This document shows, piece by piece, positions 34,560-42,006 of a stretch of DNA of 64,000 nt. The stretch is from Pseudomonas sp. R5-89-07. Its GTDB lineage: Bacteria > Pseudomonadota > Gammaproteobacteria > Pseudomonadales > Pseudomonadaceae. The position numbers and the translations under genes are program-made. The DNA lies in contig NZ_CP027727.1 of assembly GCF_003851685.1 (NCBI RefSeq), positions 1,984,001 to 2,048,000 on the forward strand. Direction: 5' to 3'. Each line of letters begins with the position of its first letter. Positions within the stretch are counted from its first letter, which is position 1. Below the pieces are notes generated by a model. The model was not told the origin of the DNA. It worked only from the letters and a program-made list of their open reading frames with translations, and did no database searches.

Positions 34560-35480
34560 TTAGATGCCCTGTGGCGTCTCTTCGCCGCCCAGTGCTTCGA
34601 TCAACGCCGGCAGGAACTCGCCGAAGGTCAGCATCATCAGGGTAAAGCTGGCATCCAACTGACCCAGGGCTTCGTCGCCGCCGTCCTGTTCGGCCTGGTC
34701 TTGCAGCAGGTCCTCGAACTTCAGGCGCTTGACAGTCATTTTGTCGTCGAGCATGAAGGACAGTTTGTCCTGCCAGGCCAGGGACAATTGAGTCACGACT
34801 TTGCCGGTAGTCAGGTGCAGTTGAATCTCTTCGCTGGTCAGGTCCTGGCGCTTGCAACGTACGATCCCACCGTCTTCGTGGGTATCGCGCAGTTCGCACT
34901 CATCGAGAACGAAGAAGTCGTCAGCTGGTTTCTGGGTGGTGACCCAGTCGGTCATGATCGCCGTCGGTGCGGTTTTCACGGTCAGTGGGCGCACGGGCAG
35001 GGTGCCGATCACTTCGCGCAGGGTGGAGAGCAGGTCTTCGGCGCGTTTCGGGCTGGCCGAGTTCACCAGGATCAGGCCCTGCTTCGGCGCGATGGCGGCG
35101 AAGGTCGACGAGCGACGAATAAAGGCGCGCGGCAGGAAAGCCTGGATGATTTCATCCTTGATCTGGTCGCGTTCCTTTTTATAGACCTTGCGCATTTGCT
35201 CGGCCTCGATCTCCTCGACCTTCTCTTTAACCGCATCGCGCACCACGCTGCCCGGCAGGATGCGTTCTTCCTTGCGCGCGGCGATCAGCAGGAAATCACC
35301 GCTGACGTGAACCAGGGGCGCGTCTTCACCTTTCCCGAAAGGCGCGACGAAACCGTAAGTCGTCAACTCCTGGCTTGCGCACGGGCGCGCCAGTTTGGTG
35401 GCCATGGCCGCTTCCAACGCCTCGGCATCAACAGGCAGATCTTGGGTCAGGCGATAGATAAGCAGGTTCTTGAACCACAT
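34560..35480 (-). CDS. rdgC: Recombination-associated protein RdgC
   Basis: 306 residues from the Met giving [22 protein letters not shown], the standard RdgC start and length. RdgC forms a ring dimer that binds double-stranded DNA and limits RecA, guarding chromosome maintenance. The residues F and KR near the ring interface are preserved in general appearance. It stands alone, between a REPIN and the tRNA-Val/Asp cassette. Confidence 0.95.
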   Translation of the reverse strand: MWFKNLLIYRLTQDLPVDAEALEAAMATKLARPCASQELTTYGFVAPFGKGEDAPLVHVSGDFLLIAARKEERILPGSVVRDAVKEKVEEIEAEQMRKVYKKERDQIKDEIIQAFLPRAFIRRSSTFAAIAPKQGLILVNSASPKRAEDLLSTLREVIGTLPVRPLTVKTAPTAIMTDWVTTQKPADDFFVLDECELRDTHEDGGIVRCKRQDLTSEEIQLHLTTGKVVTQLSLAWQDKLSFMLDDKMTVKRLKFEDLLQDQAEQDGGDEALGQLDASFTLMMLTFGEFLPALIEALGGEETPQGI

Positions 35481-35590
35481 GGGGTGAGTCTCTCCTCTAT
35501 ACAAAGGGGGGCATTATTCTCTTGATCACGCCGCAGGCCAACCCTGCGTAAGCCATTGGAAGGGCTCAAAAAAAAGATTTAAGAAAGTGC

Positions 35591-35619
35591 TTGCCAGACC
35601 TAAGGGCGCTCCGTAGAAT
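35591..35619 (+). promoter_or_regulatory. Promoter of first tRNA-Val/Asp cassette
   Basis: TTGCCA (35591-35596) and TAGAAT (35614-35619), 17-base spacer, followed by a GC-rich discriminator GCGCGCC. The second cassette has its own -10 TATGAT at 35964-35969, with a weaker AAGACA -35 at 35942. Confidence 0.75.
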
Positions 35620-35639
35620 GCGCGCCACACCGAAACGAA

Positions 35640-35715
35640 GGGTGATTAGCTCAGCTGGGAGAGCATCTGCCTTACAAGCAGAGGGTCGGCGGTTCGATCC
35701 CGTCATCACCCACCA
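35640..35715 (+). tRNA. tRNA-Val (TAC), copy 1
   Basis: 76 bases with encoded CCA. The acceptor arm pairs GGGTGAT with ATCACCC, and the anticodon stem CTGCC/AGCAG carries TAC. It is identical to copy 2 at 35989. Confidence 0.97.
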
Positions 35716-35734
35716 TTCGCTTCAAGTGTTACGC

Positions 35735-35811
35735 GCAGCGGTAGTTCAGTCGGTTAGAATACCGGCCTGTCACGCCGGGGGTCGCGGGTTCGAGTCCCGT
35801 CCGCTGCGCCA
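35735..35811 (+). tRNA. tRNA-Asp (GTC), copy 1
   Basis: 77 bases with encoded CCA. The acceptor arm pairs GCAGCGG with CCGCTGC, and the loop CTGTCAC carries anticodon GTC. It lies 19 bases after tRNA-Val. Confidence 0.97.
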
Positions 35812-35851
35812 TATTCGGTCATCTGGAACGCTGAACGCCAGGTCACCACGG

Positions 35852-35880
35852 AAAGCCCGCTCATCGAGCGGGCTTTTTAT
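35852..35880 (+). terminator. Terminator of first tRNA-Val/Asp cassette
   Basis: AAAGCCCGCTC, loop ATC, GAGCGGGCTTT, then a T-run. It is nearly identical to the terminator of the second cassette. Confidence 0.9.
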
Positions 35881-35988
35881 TGTCCGAAATATGGCAAAAA
35901 ATCGCGCGGTAAACTTTTTTTAAATAAAGTGCATTTAAATCAAGACATTACGATTTTTTGGTGTATGATGCGCCCACACCGAAACGAA

Positions 35989-36064
35989 GGGTGATTAGCT
36001 CAGCTGGGAGAGCATCTGCCTTACAAGCAGAGGGTCGGCGGTTCGATCCCGTCATCACCCACCA
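35989..36064 (+). tRNA. tRNA-Val (TAC), copy 2
   Basis: Identical to the tRNA at 35640, including the CACACCGAAACGAA leader directly before it. Confidence 0.97.
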
Positions 36065-36083
36065 TTCGCTTCACGTGTTACGC

Positions 36084-36160
36084 GCAGCGGTAGTTCAGTC
36101 GGTTAGAATACCGGCCTGTCACGCCGGGGGTCGCGGGTTCGAGTCCCGTCCGCTGCGCCA
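36084..36160 (+). tRNA. tRNA-Asp (GTC), copy 2
   Basis: Identical to the tRNA at 35735. The 19-base spacer from tRNA-Val differs at one base only (CAAG/CACG). Confidence 0.97.
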
Positions 36161-36201
36161 TATTCGGTAATCTGGAACGCTGAACGCCAGGTCACCACAA
36201 G

Positions 36202-36229
36202 AAGCCCGCTCATTGAGCGGGCTTTTTTT
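36202..36229 (+). terminator. Terminator of second tRNA-Val/Asp cassette
   Basis: AAGCCCGCTC, loop ATT, GAGCGGGCTT and seven T. Confidence 0.9.
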
Positions 36230-36239
36230 CGTCTTCGAT

Positions 36240-36359
36240 TTAACCATTTGGTTTTTTCTTGCGTGATTGACGCGTCGCCAGATGCTCGAAGCAAAAGGAC
36301 GCGGTGCCGAACACCGCGATGAGGGTGAGTACGATCATGCCGAGGGTTGAGCTTTCCAC
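36240..36359 (-). CDS. Small single-pass membrane protein, 39 residues
   Basis: A GTG-started frame of 39 codons with an AGGA ribosome site at good spacing (AGGAAACCAGC then GTG). The product begins MESSTLGMIVLTLIAVFGTA, has one hydrophobic helix (about residues 6-22) and ends in a very basic tail (RQSRKKKPNG). This is the layout of bacterial small membrane proteins, with the tail in the cytoplasm. It lies between the tRNA cassette terminator and the catalase-family gene, so it fills an otherwise empty gap. A start at the internal ATG (eighth codon) is also possible. No homologue is recalled; its function is unknown. Confidence 0.6.
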   Translation of the reverse strand: MESSTLGMIVLTLIAVFGTASFCFEHLATRQSRKKKPNG

Positions 36360-36470
36360 GCTGGTTTCCTACGCGGTGAAGGGATAGGCCATCACCGTAG
36401 TCGCGAGGTGTGAGCGGCTCAATAGACCCGACGCAATCCTTACGGCGCCGGGCCCATTCTTACGCCGTTT

Positions 36471-37604
36471 TTACGGCGCGTTGCGGCTGTGGCGGTAATC
36501 GCTGACGGCTTCGTACACCGCCTTGCGCAGCCGATTGATGCCACCGATGGGGCGATGTGCTTCCACGCCAAACCAGGGGTTGAACGACTGGTTGTCGCAC
36601 GCCAGGTTCAGCGCAGGCGTGTCGAAGTCCTGCGCCGGAATTCGCACTTTGGCCACGGTCTCATAAGGCGCATCACTTTCCTTCCACTCGATGCTGGTGT
36701 CTTCGATGGGCATGAATTTTTGCGGGCTCTGTCGCTGGATCTGCAACACGAAACACGCCGGCACCCGGTCGGTGGACAGTTGTTGGTTGAGCGCGCTGCG
36801 CAGGAAGTTCGGCAGGTCCTGATTCTGCTTGGGCAGCAGGTATTCCGGGCAGCTTTGCGGGTCTGGCGTGACACGGAACTTGGCGTTCGCTGCACCGAAC
36901 TTGTAGGGCGATACGGAAAAGTAGGTGGCCTGCGTCGGGCTGGCGGGGGCGGGCGCCAGTGTCGCCAGTGCAATGAACAGATGACGTACCTGCCAACTGC
37001 GCGGGTCGAGCGTGGGGAAGAACGCCAGGACTTTTTTGCCGTCCGCCTGGGCGCCGATGTTTTGCGCGTATTCCGCCACATCGCTGACAAAGAAGTTCGG
37101 ATGGCTGAACATCACGAAGTCCTGTTCGGTACGGGCCTGCTGGTCGGCCATCAGCTGCTTGCCGGGCACGTCCAGCAGCTTGATGGCCATGCCGCGAGCG
37201 TCGCGGATGCTGTCGAATTGCGGATAGGCGTTGCCGTTGGACAAGCGCATCATCGCTTGCCAGGTCTTGCCCGGTTCGGTGAACACGCCCTGGCGCAAGG
37301 CCGGGTCCAGGTCGGCCAGCACGCTGACTTCGGCTTTTACACAACCGTGCGCCTTGGCGTGGGCATCGCGCAGGTAGCGCGTGCCTTCGCGGTGCTGGTC
37401 GACGATGCGTACCGCCGTCTGGATGATGCCTTGGGTCATGGCGGCTTCACCCGGCGGGATCTGTTCGTCCGGCGACACCGGGCCGCTGTGCTGCCAGGCG
37501 AACCACAGGCTGGCAACCAGCCATGCCAATAATCCCAGGCCCACCAGCCACAGCAGTGTTTTGCCGACAAAGGCGCCGAGGCGCAGCCAGAGACGCGCAA
37601 GCAT
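36471..37604 (-). CDS. Membrane-anchored catalase-family haem protein (SrpA-like)
   Basis: 377 residues from the Met giving MLARLWLRLGAFVGKTLLW, with AAGGAA eight bases upstream; an upstream Met overlapping the previous stop is less likely. One N-terminal helix (about 10-38) anchors it. The rest is a short catalase core: MRLSNGNAYPQFDSIRDARGMAIKLL, then FVMFSHPNFFVSDVAEYAQ and late FNPWFGVEAHRPIGGINRLRKAVYE with the haem-ligand Tyr region replaced or shifted. It lacks the N-terminal arm of true catalases and resembles catalase-related peroxygenase-like proteins. It lies 30 bases after the di-haem cytochrome gene and is surely co-expressed with it. Confidence 0.85.
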   Translation of the reverse strand: MLARLWLRLGAFVGKTLLWLVGLGLLAWLVASLWFAWQHSGPVSPDEQIPPGEAAMTQGIIQTAVRIVDQHREGTRYLRDAHAKAHGCVKAEVSVLADLDPALRQGVFTEPGKTWQAMMRLSNGNAYPQFDSIRDARGMAIKLLDVPGKQLMADQQARTEQDFVMFSHPNFFVSDVAEYAQNIGAQADGKKVLAFFPTLDPRSWQVRHLFIALATLAPAPASPTQATYFSVSPYKFGAANAKFRVTPDPQSCPEYLLPKQNQDLPNFLRSALNQQLSTDRVPACFVLQIQRQSPQKFMPIEDTSIEWKESDAPYETVAKVRIPAQDFDTPALNLACDNQSFNPWFGVEAHRPIGGINRLRKAVYEAVSDYRHSRNAP

Positions 37605-37633
37605 GGAGGGTTCCTTGTGTTGTGATCGGATCA

Positions 37634-39442
37634 TCATGGCAGTTGTTGCTCCAGTGGCCCGCCGAGAACCTTGAGGTATTCCAGCAGTGCCCAGCGTTCC
37701 TCAGGCAACAAACCGCGGCCGATGACGCCGTTGCCACGCTTGCCGGCACGGAATTCGTGGCCGCTGTTATGGTTGCCGGTCACCTTGGTGTCGAACAGGA
37801 AGGCGTTGTTGAATGCAGCGGTTTCAAAGCCCAGGTGACGTGCGTCGTAGTTGAAGGTGCCTTTATAGAAGGTACTGCTGCGTTCATCCTGGGGTGAAAG
37901 CAGCTGGTAAATCGTCGGCACCGAACCGTTGTGCAGGAAAGGCGGGGTGGCCCAAACGCCCGCCAGTGGCCGCGCTTTGTAGGCACGCAGTTCCCGTACC
38001 CCGATGGGCAGGCCGAATCCGTCCATGGCGGGGCGCTCGGCTGGGGTGACGCCTGCGGCGCGGTAGGCATGTTCCTCGACAAACGCGGTGACATACGCCA
38101 GGCCCTGGGCCACCGACATGCGTTTCGGGTCCAGTGGCTGGGTGGGCGCAGGGTGCAATTGTACATTCAGCCCGGCCAGCTCCTTCGGGTCCCATTGCAG
38201 GGCGCTGAGGTCGTAGCGCTGGTCGGCAATGTTGTTGGCGGTGCCGGGGTCGGTGCCGATGTAGTCCACTGCAAGCATCTTCAGTTGCCGCACCGGGCGC
38301 CCCTGTTCCAGAGTCACGGTGGGCACATGGCAACCGGCGCAGTTTTGCGCGAACAGCGCGCGGCCTCGAGCGGCAAGCGGCTTGTCGACGGCGCCGAACA
38401 GGTCTTCCGGCCAGGTGGGTGGCTTAAGGCGCTGCAGGGTCTCTTCGATCAGGTTCAGGTCGCGCACCCTTACGCTGGAAGGGTAACGCGCATCGCCCTG
38501 CAGGGGCTGGCCGGCACTGTCGAAGAAGTCCAGGGTCGCGCCCACGCCGAGGGCTTCACCGATATTGCGTGCCATCGGTTGCTGGGCCGAACCGTTCCAT
38601 TGCACCCAGTCGAAGGTCCAGATGTCCCACAACTGCGGGTAATCCACGGGTGCGTTGGCGATACGATAGTTTTCCGGGGAAATGGCATCGCCAAAGCTGG
38701 CATTGGCGATGCGGCCGAAGGCGTCAGTGCGCCCCGGCCCTTCTTCGGTGGGGTAGAGGCCACGGTGGGTATCGTTCCAGGCGACCTTGAGGAATGTGTT
38801 CAACGACTGTTTGAAATCCTGGCGCAGTTGGCTGTGCTCGGCGTCGTAGCGGTCACCCAGGACCTGGCGGGCGAAGCGCTCGAACTTCCACGGGTTGTAA
38901 TAAGTGGCCGCAAGGCTGGCGACCAGGGCTTGGCCGAAACTGCCGCCGCGCAGGGTCGGCACACTTGACGGCAGCACGTGCTGGGCCGAGCCGCCGTCGA
39001 TGCGCAGGGCTTGGCCTTTGAAGTGCAGCTCGCCGGTATGGCAGGCGGCGCAGGTGATATCCAGGTATTCGATGTTACTGCCCGCATTTTTATGCCGGGC
39101 GAAACCCACGGGCAGGTTGCCTGGGTTTTGCGCAGTAGGCACCTGCTTGGGGTCCACCAGGAAACCGAAACGGGCCAGGTACGCTGGGGTGGCAAAACGG
39201 CGCTCGGAAAACGGCAGCTCCAGGGCAGTGAACCAGTCGTAGTGCAGGCCTTTTACTTGGGTGCCCTGGGGCGTGTAGTAATAGGTCTGGCGGTCGGCGG
39301 CGCTCCATTGGTCCTGGTAGTGCACCTGCTCCACGGGCACGTAATCGGGCAGCTTCGGGTTGACGATATAGTAGAGCACCACGGCCAGCATCAGGCCCAG
39401 GGCGATGAGGATCAGGAGGAAAACGCGGGAAAAAATGCGCAA
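37634..39442 (-). CDS. Di-haem c-type cytochrome, peroxidase/RoxA-like superfamily
   Basis: 602 residues. An N-terminal helix (about 6-26) exports or anchors it. Two haem c sites are present: CAACH at 131-135 and CAGCH at 368-372. The size, the haem spacing of about 237 residues and the pattern of conserved WDIWTFDWVQWNG and LNLIEETLQRLKPPTWPED segments fit the large di-haem peroxidase-like family that includes RoxA-type oxygenases. It probably acts in the periplasm on a peroxide or another oxidant. The catalase-like gene follows directly, so the two probably form one redox unit. The exact reaction is not readable. Confidence 0.85.
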   Translation of the reverse strand: MRIFSRVFLLILIALGLMLAVVLYYIVNPKLPDYVPVEQVHYQDQWSAADRQTYYYTPQGTQVKGLHYDWFTALELPFSERRFATPAYLARFGFLVDPKQVPTAQNPGNLPVGFARHKNAGSNIEYLDITCAACHTGELHFKGQALRIDGGSAQHVLPSSVPTLRGGSFGQALVASLAATYYNPWKFERFARQVLGDRYDAEHSQLRQDFKQSLNTFLKVAWNDTHRGLYPTEEGPGRTDAFGRIANASFGDAISPENYRIANAPVDYPQLWDIWTFDWVQWNGSAQQPMARNIGEALGVGATLDFFDSAGQPLQGDARYPSSVRVRDLNLIEETLQRLKPPTWPEDLFGAVDKPLAARGRALFAQNCAGCHVPTVTLEQGRPVRQLKMLAVDYIGTDPGTANNIADQRYDLSALQWDPKELAGLNVQLHPAPTQPLDPKRMSVAQGLAYVTAFVEEHAYRAAGVTPAERPAMDGFGLPIGVRELRAYKARPLAGVWATPPFLHNGSVPTIYQLLSPQDERSSTFYKGTFNYDARHLGFETAAFNNAFLFDTKVTGNHNSGHEFRAGKRGNGVIGRGLLPEERWALLEYLKVLGGPLEQQLP

Positions 39443-39689
39443 GTTAACTATCCTTGTCGAGTTGTTGCGTTGTTATGCCACTACGCCAAGGGGGCGGCAA
39501 GTGGCCATGAGCCTGGTAATGGCCGGCCCCACGATCCTTCGCGGGGGCCCATCATGGATGAAAATGCTTTTAAACACGTGAACTTATCAGAAGTTTCCTG
39601 CTCACATGCCGGTAGCCATTGGTCGTGGCCGCCTGATAAGCTCGCGACTTTATTCGAATGCCCTTTTGGCGCATGAACAAGGAAATAGC

Positions 39690-40430
39690 ATGAAACAGCA
39701 TCGGTTGGCGGCGGCGGTGGCCCTGGTTAGCCTGGTACTTGCGGGTTGTGATTCGCAGACCAGCGTAGAGCTGAAAACCCCGGCGCAGAAAGCTTCCTAC
39801 GGCATCGGCCTGAACATGGGCAAAAGCCTGGCTCAAGAAGGCATGGATGACCTGGACTCCAAAGCGGTAGCCCAAGGCATCGAAGACGCTGTCGGCAAGA
39901 AAGAGCAGAAGCTCAAGGACGACGAGTTGGTTGAAGCCTTCGCCGCACTGCAAAAGCGTGCCGAAGAACGCATGACCAAAATGAGCGAAGAGTCGGCAAC
40001 GGCCGGCAAGAAATTCCTCGAAGACAACGCCAAGAAAGACGGCGTCGTCACCACCGCTTCCGGTCTGCAGTACAAGATCGTCAAGAAAGCCGATGGCGCC
40101 CAGCCCAAGCCGACCGACGTCGTGACTGTTCACTACACCGGCAAGCTCACCAACGGCACCACCTTTGACAGCTCCGTGGACCGTGGCAGCCCGATTGACC
40201 TGCCGGTCAGCGGTGTGATTCCAGGTTGGGTCGAAGGCCTGCAACTGATGCACGTAGGCGAGAAGGTCGAGTTGTACATTCCGTCCGACCTGGCTTACGG
40301 CGCTCAGAGCCCGAGCCCGGCGATTCCAGCCAACTCCGTGCTGGTATTCGACCTGGAGCTGCTGGCCATCAAGGACCCAGCCAAGGCTGAAGCCGCTGAC
40401 GCACCTGCTGCATCTGCCACCAAGAAGTAA
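39690..40430 (+). CDS. FKBP-type peptidyl-prolyl isomerase lipoprotein
   Basis: 246 residues from the ATG giving MKQHRLAAAVALVSLVLAGC, a lipoprotein signal with the lipobox LAGC. An N-terminal dimerisation domain (about 30-125, FKBP_N, with KASYGIGLNMGKSL) precedes the FKBP fold (about 135-230). That fold contains DVVTVHYTGKLTNGTTFDSS, VIPGWVEGLQLMHVGEKVELYIP and LAYG. It catalyses proline isomerisation for outer-membrane or periplasmic proteins, like FkpA/Mip. A strong terminator follows. AAGGAAATAGC supplies the ribosome site. Confidence 0.95.
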   Translation: MKQHRLAAAVALVSLVLAGCDSQTSVELKTPAQKASYGIGLNMGKSLAQEGMDDLDSKAVAQGIEDAVGKKEQKLKDDELVEAFAALQKRAEERMTKMSEESATAGKKFLEDNAKKDGVVTTASGLQYKIVKKADGAQPKPTDVVTVHYTGKLTNGTTFDSSVDRGSPIDLPVSGVIPGWVEGLQLMHVGEKVELYIPSDLAYGAQSPSPAIPANSVLVFDLELLAIKDPAKAEAADAPAASATKK

Positions 40431-40445
40431 TCGGCACTTGCACAC

Positions 40446-40478
40446 ACAACGCCCCGTCTCGACGGGGCGTCGTTGTTT
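40446..40478 (+). terminator. Terminator after FKBP gene
   Basis: ACGCCCCGT (40449-40457), loop CTCG, ACGGGGCGT (40462-40470), followed by a T-rich tail and preceded by an A/C-rich stretch. Confidence 0.85.
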
Positions 40479-40481
40479 ATG

Positions 40482-40516
40482 GGATTTAAGAAGCGACGCG
40501 AAGCCCGCTTAAATCC
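40482..40516. repeat. Inverted repeat GGATTTAAG / CTTAAATCC
   Basis: Two perfect 9-base arms (40482-40490 and 40508-40516) with a 17-base spacer, just after the FKBP terminator. It has no clear role and may be a second hairpin of the same transcript end. Confidence 0.4.
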
Positions 40517-40693
40517 AAACGAACGTCCACAACCTGTAGCAGTCTGATATAAAACTCGAGCACGGGTAGCCGCACATGCCTGCCAAGTCAATGAAATCTT
40601 GGCTTTTATTGATGTGCGCAAAAAACGCCCGATCTGACTGCAAGCCTTGCAGTCCGTGGCTTTCAGCCATGAAAAAAGGCTCTGTTCACAAGG

Positions 40694-40716
40694 TTATCCA
40701 CAATTTGTGTGGATAA
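40694..40716. promoter_or_regulatory. Two inverted consensus DnaA boxes
   Basis: TTATCCACA (40694-40702) and its exact inverse TGTGGATAA (40708-40716), separated by ATTTG. Both equal the strongest DnaA box consensus. The wider repeat AAGGTTATCCACA/TGTGGATAACCTT (40690-40720) also forms a 13-bp hairpin, ending 26 bases before the DUF1232 gene. It could be a DnaA-controlled promoter element. A simple terminator is less likely, since no T-run of note follows. Confidence 0.7.
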
Positions 40717-40746
40717 CCTTTCTGTCGTATGGAACTGGAGTGACAC

Positions 40747-41202
40747 ATGAAACCACCGTTCAATTTCACCCGTTTCCTGCCTATGGCCGCGCGCCTGCTC
40801 GGACGAGGCCGTTTGCCGACCCTGCTGTTTGCGGTCGCTGCCAAAGGCTCGAGCCAGGGCAACCGCCTGGGCCAGCTCAAGGATGATCTCAAGCTGCTCC
40901 AGGCCCTGTGCCTGGCCTACTGGCGTGGCGAGTATCGGGCCATCAGCCCCAAGGCGCTGATCTCGGTGGTGGCGGGGCTGATGTACTTCCTCAGCCCGAT
41001 CGATGCGATCCCGGACTTCATCCCCATGTTCGGTATGCTCGACGACATCGCCGTACTGGCGTGGGTCATGAAAACCCTGAGCGGCGAGCTGAGCGCGTTC
41101 CGCGCCTGGCGTGATGCGCAGCGCCCGGAAAAGCTCGCCGTGGTTGAGCGCCTGCCTGCAACACCTGAACTGCTCGCCCAGGAAAATCCGCAAAAAAACT
41201 AA
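40747..41202 (+). CDS. DUF1232 (YkvA-family) membrane protein
   Basis: 151 residues. The DUF1232 core ISPKALISVVAGLMYFLSPIDAIPDFIPMFGMLDDIAVLAWVMK (about 75-118) is complete; it holds a membrane-associated hydrophobic helix and conserved acidic residues. The family has no settled function. In front of the ATG (26 bases) stand two inverted perfect DnaA boxes, so the gene may answer to replication initiation. It stands alone on the plus strand, between the FKBP gene and the XRE pair. Confidence 0.85.
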   Translation: MKPPFNFTRFLPMAARLLGRGRLPTLLFAVAAKGSSQGNRLGQLKDDLKLLQALCLAYWRGEYRAISPKALISVVAGLMYFLSPIDAIPDFIPMFGMLDDIAVLAWVMKTLSGELSAFRAWRDAQRPEKLAVVERLPATPELLAQENPQKN

Positions 41203-41262
41203 TGCTGTCGACTATCCCCCTGCGACCTCTGTGGCTGTTAGGATTACACTTCTAAGGAAAGA

Positions 41263-41277
41263 ACTTACTTAGTAAGT
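41263..41277. promoter_or_regulatory. Palindrome before XRE gene, possible autoregulatory operator
   Basis: ACTTACT-T-AGTAAGT: perfect 7-base arms around one base, 22 bases before the XRE-type regulator ATG. It is the size and shape of a dimeric HTH repressor site. Confidence 0.5.
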
Positions 41278-41299
41278 GTTTTTATCCTACGGGGCAGTC

Positions 41300-41638
41300 A
41301 TGGATATTCAGATCATTTCACGCAATGGCGAACCCGAATATGCGGTGTTGCCATGGGACCAGTACCAGGCGCTACTAAAAGCGGCCGGTCAGCAGCCACC
41401 CTCACTTGCTTCTTCCCCTGCCGCACCGATTGCCACCGACCAGGACCTGCGCCCGCTCGCAGACCTGCGCGGCCTGCGTGAAGCCAAGGGGCTGGCTATC
41501 GAAGCCCTGGCGCGCACGGTCGGTATCAGCCCCTCGTATCTTGGATTGATTGAACGTGGTGAACGCCAGCCGGATGCCGCCATTCGCCGCAGCCTGGCCT
41601 GTGAATTGGGCGTTGCAGGTTGGAGGGATGAATCTTGA
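41300..41638 (+). CDS. XRE-family helix-turn-helix regulator
   Basis: 112 residues from the ATG giving MDIQIISRNGEPEYAVLPWD. The N-terminal part (1-35) resembles the short N-terminal strand-helix unit of antitoxin-like proteins (EPEYAVLPWDQYQALLKAAG). The XRE HTH (about 53-110) reads LRGLREAKGLAIEALARTVGISPSYLGLIERGERQPD. Its stop overlaps the TTG start of the next gene. A palindrome just upstream is its likely operator. An antitoxin-like role is possible from the layout but no toxin fold is recognised next to it. Confidence 0.85.
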   Translation: MDIQIISRNGEPEYAVLPWDQYQALLKAAGQQPPSLASSPAAPIATDQDLRPLADLRGLREAKGLAIEALARTVGISPSYLGLIERGERQPDAAIRRSLACELGVAGWRDES

Positions 41639-42006
41639 GCCTACGTATCAGCCGTCAACATTGGGATGGGTTACTCAACGAACTGAACCAGGCGCGCCGC
41701 CAACGCCACCTGCTGACCTACCGTGCGCTGCTCGAACGCCTGCAATTCCCGACGCCGGCGATGCAGACCCTGGCTGCGGCGCTGGAGCACCTGGCGGCGC
41801 TGGACGCCAAGGCCGAGCAGCCGCTGCGCAGTTCCCTGGTGATCAGCCAGGGGGCCAGCCGCCTGCCGCGCACCGGGTTCTTTGAATGTGTGGAGCGCCT
41901 GGGCCGTTTCAGCGGGCCTTCTGACGGTGTGGCCGCCGCCTCCTGGCACGCTTCGGAGGTGGTACGGGTGTTCGAGTATGAGTACCCGGAATCCGCCGAG
42001 GCTTAA
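41635..42006 (+). CDS. Conserved protein of unknown function, coupled to XRE regulator
   Basis: 123 residues. Its TTG start lies inside the overlapping TTGA that holds the XRE stop, with GGAGGG about ten bases upstream; translational coupling is likely. The protein is helical in its N-terminal half (SRQHWDGLLNELNQARRQRHLLTYRALLERLQFPTPAMQTLAAALEHLA) and contains no signal or membrane helix. It converges with and overlaps the end of the EAL/GGDEF gene by four bases. I do not recognise the family. Confidence 0.7.
   Translation: MSLRISRQHWDGLLNELNQARRQRHLLTYRALLERLQFPTPAMQTLAAALEHLAALDAKAEQPLRSSLVISQGASRLPRTGFFECVERLGRFSGPSDGVAAASWHASEVVRVFEYEYPESAEA

Noticed and set aside
35591..36170. Repeated open frames over the tRNA-Val/Asp cassettes
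   Set aside because: They are translations of tRNA genes and spacers; identity between copies comes from the duplicated tRNAs.
41300..41638. Calling the XRE gene bswR
   Set aside because: BswR of P. aeruginosa lies in a different gene context (PA2780 as I recall) than the syntenic block here, and the sequence alone does not decide it.
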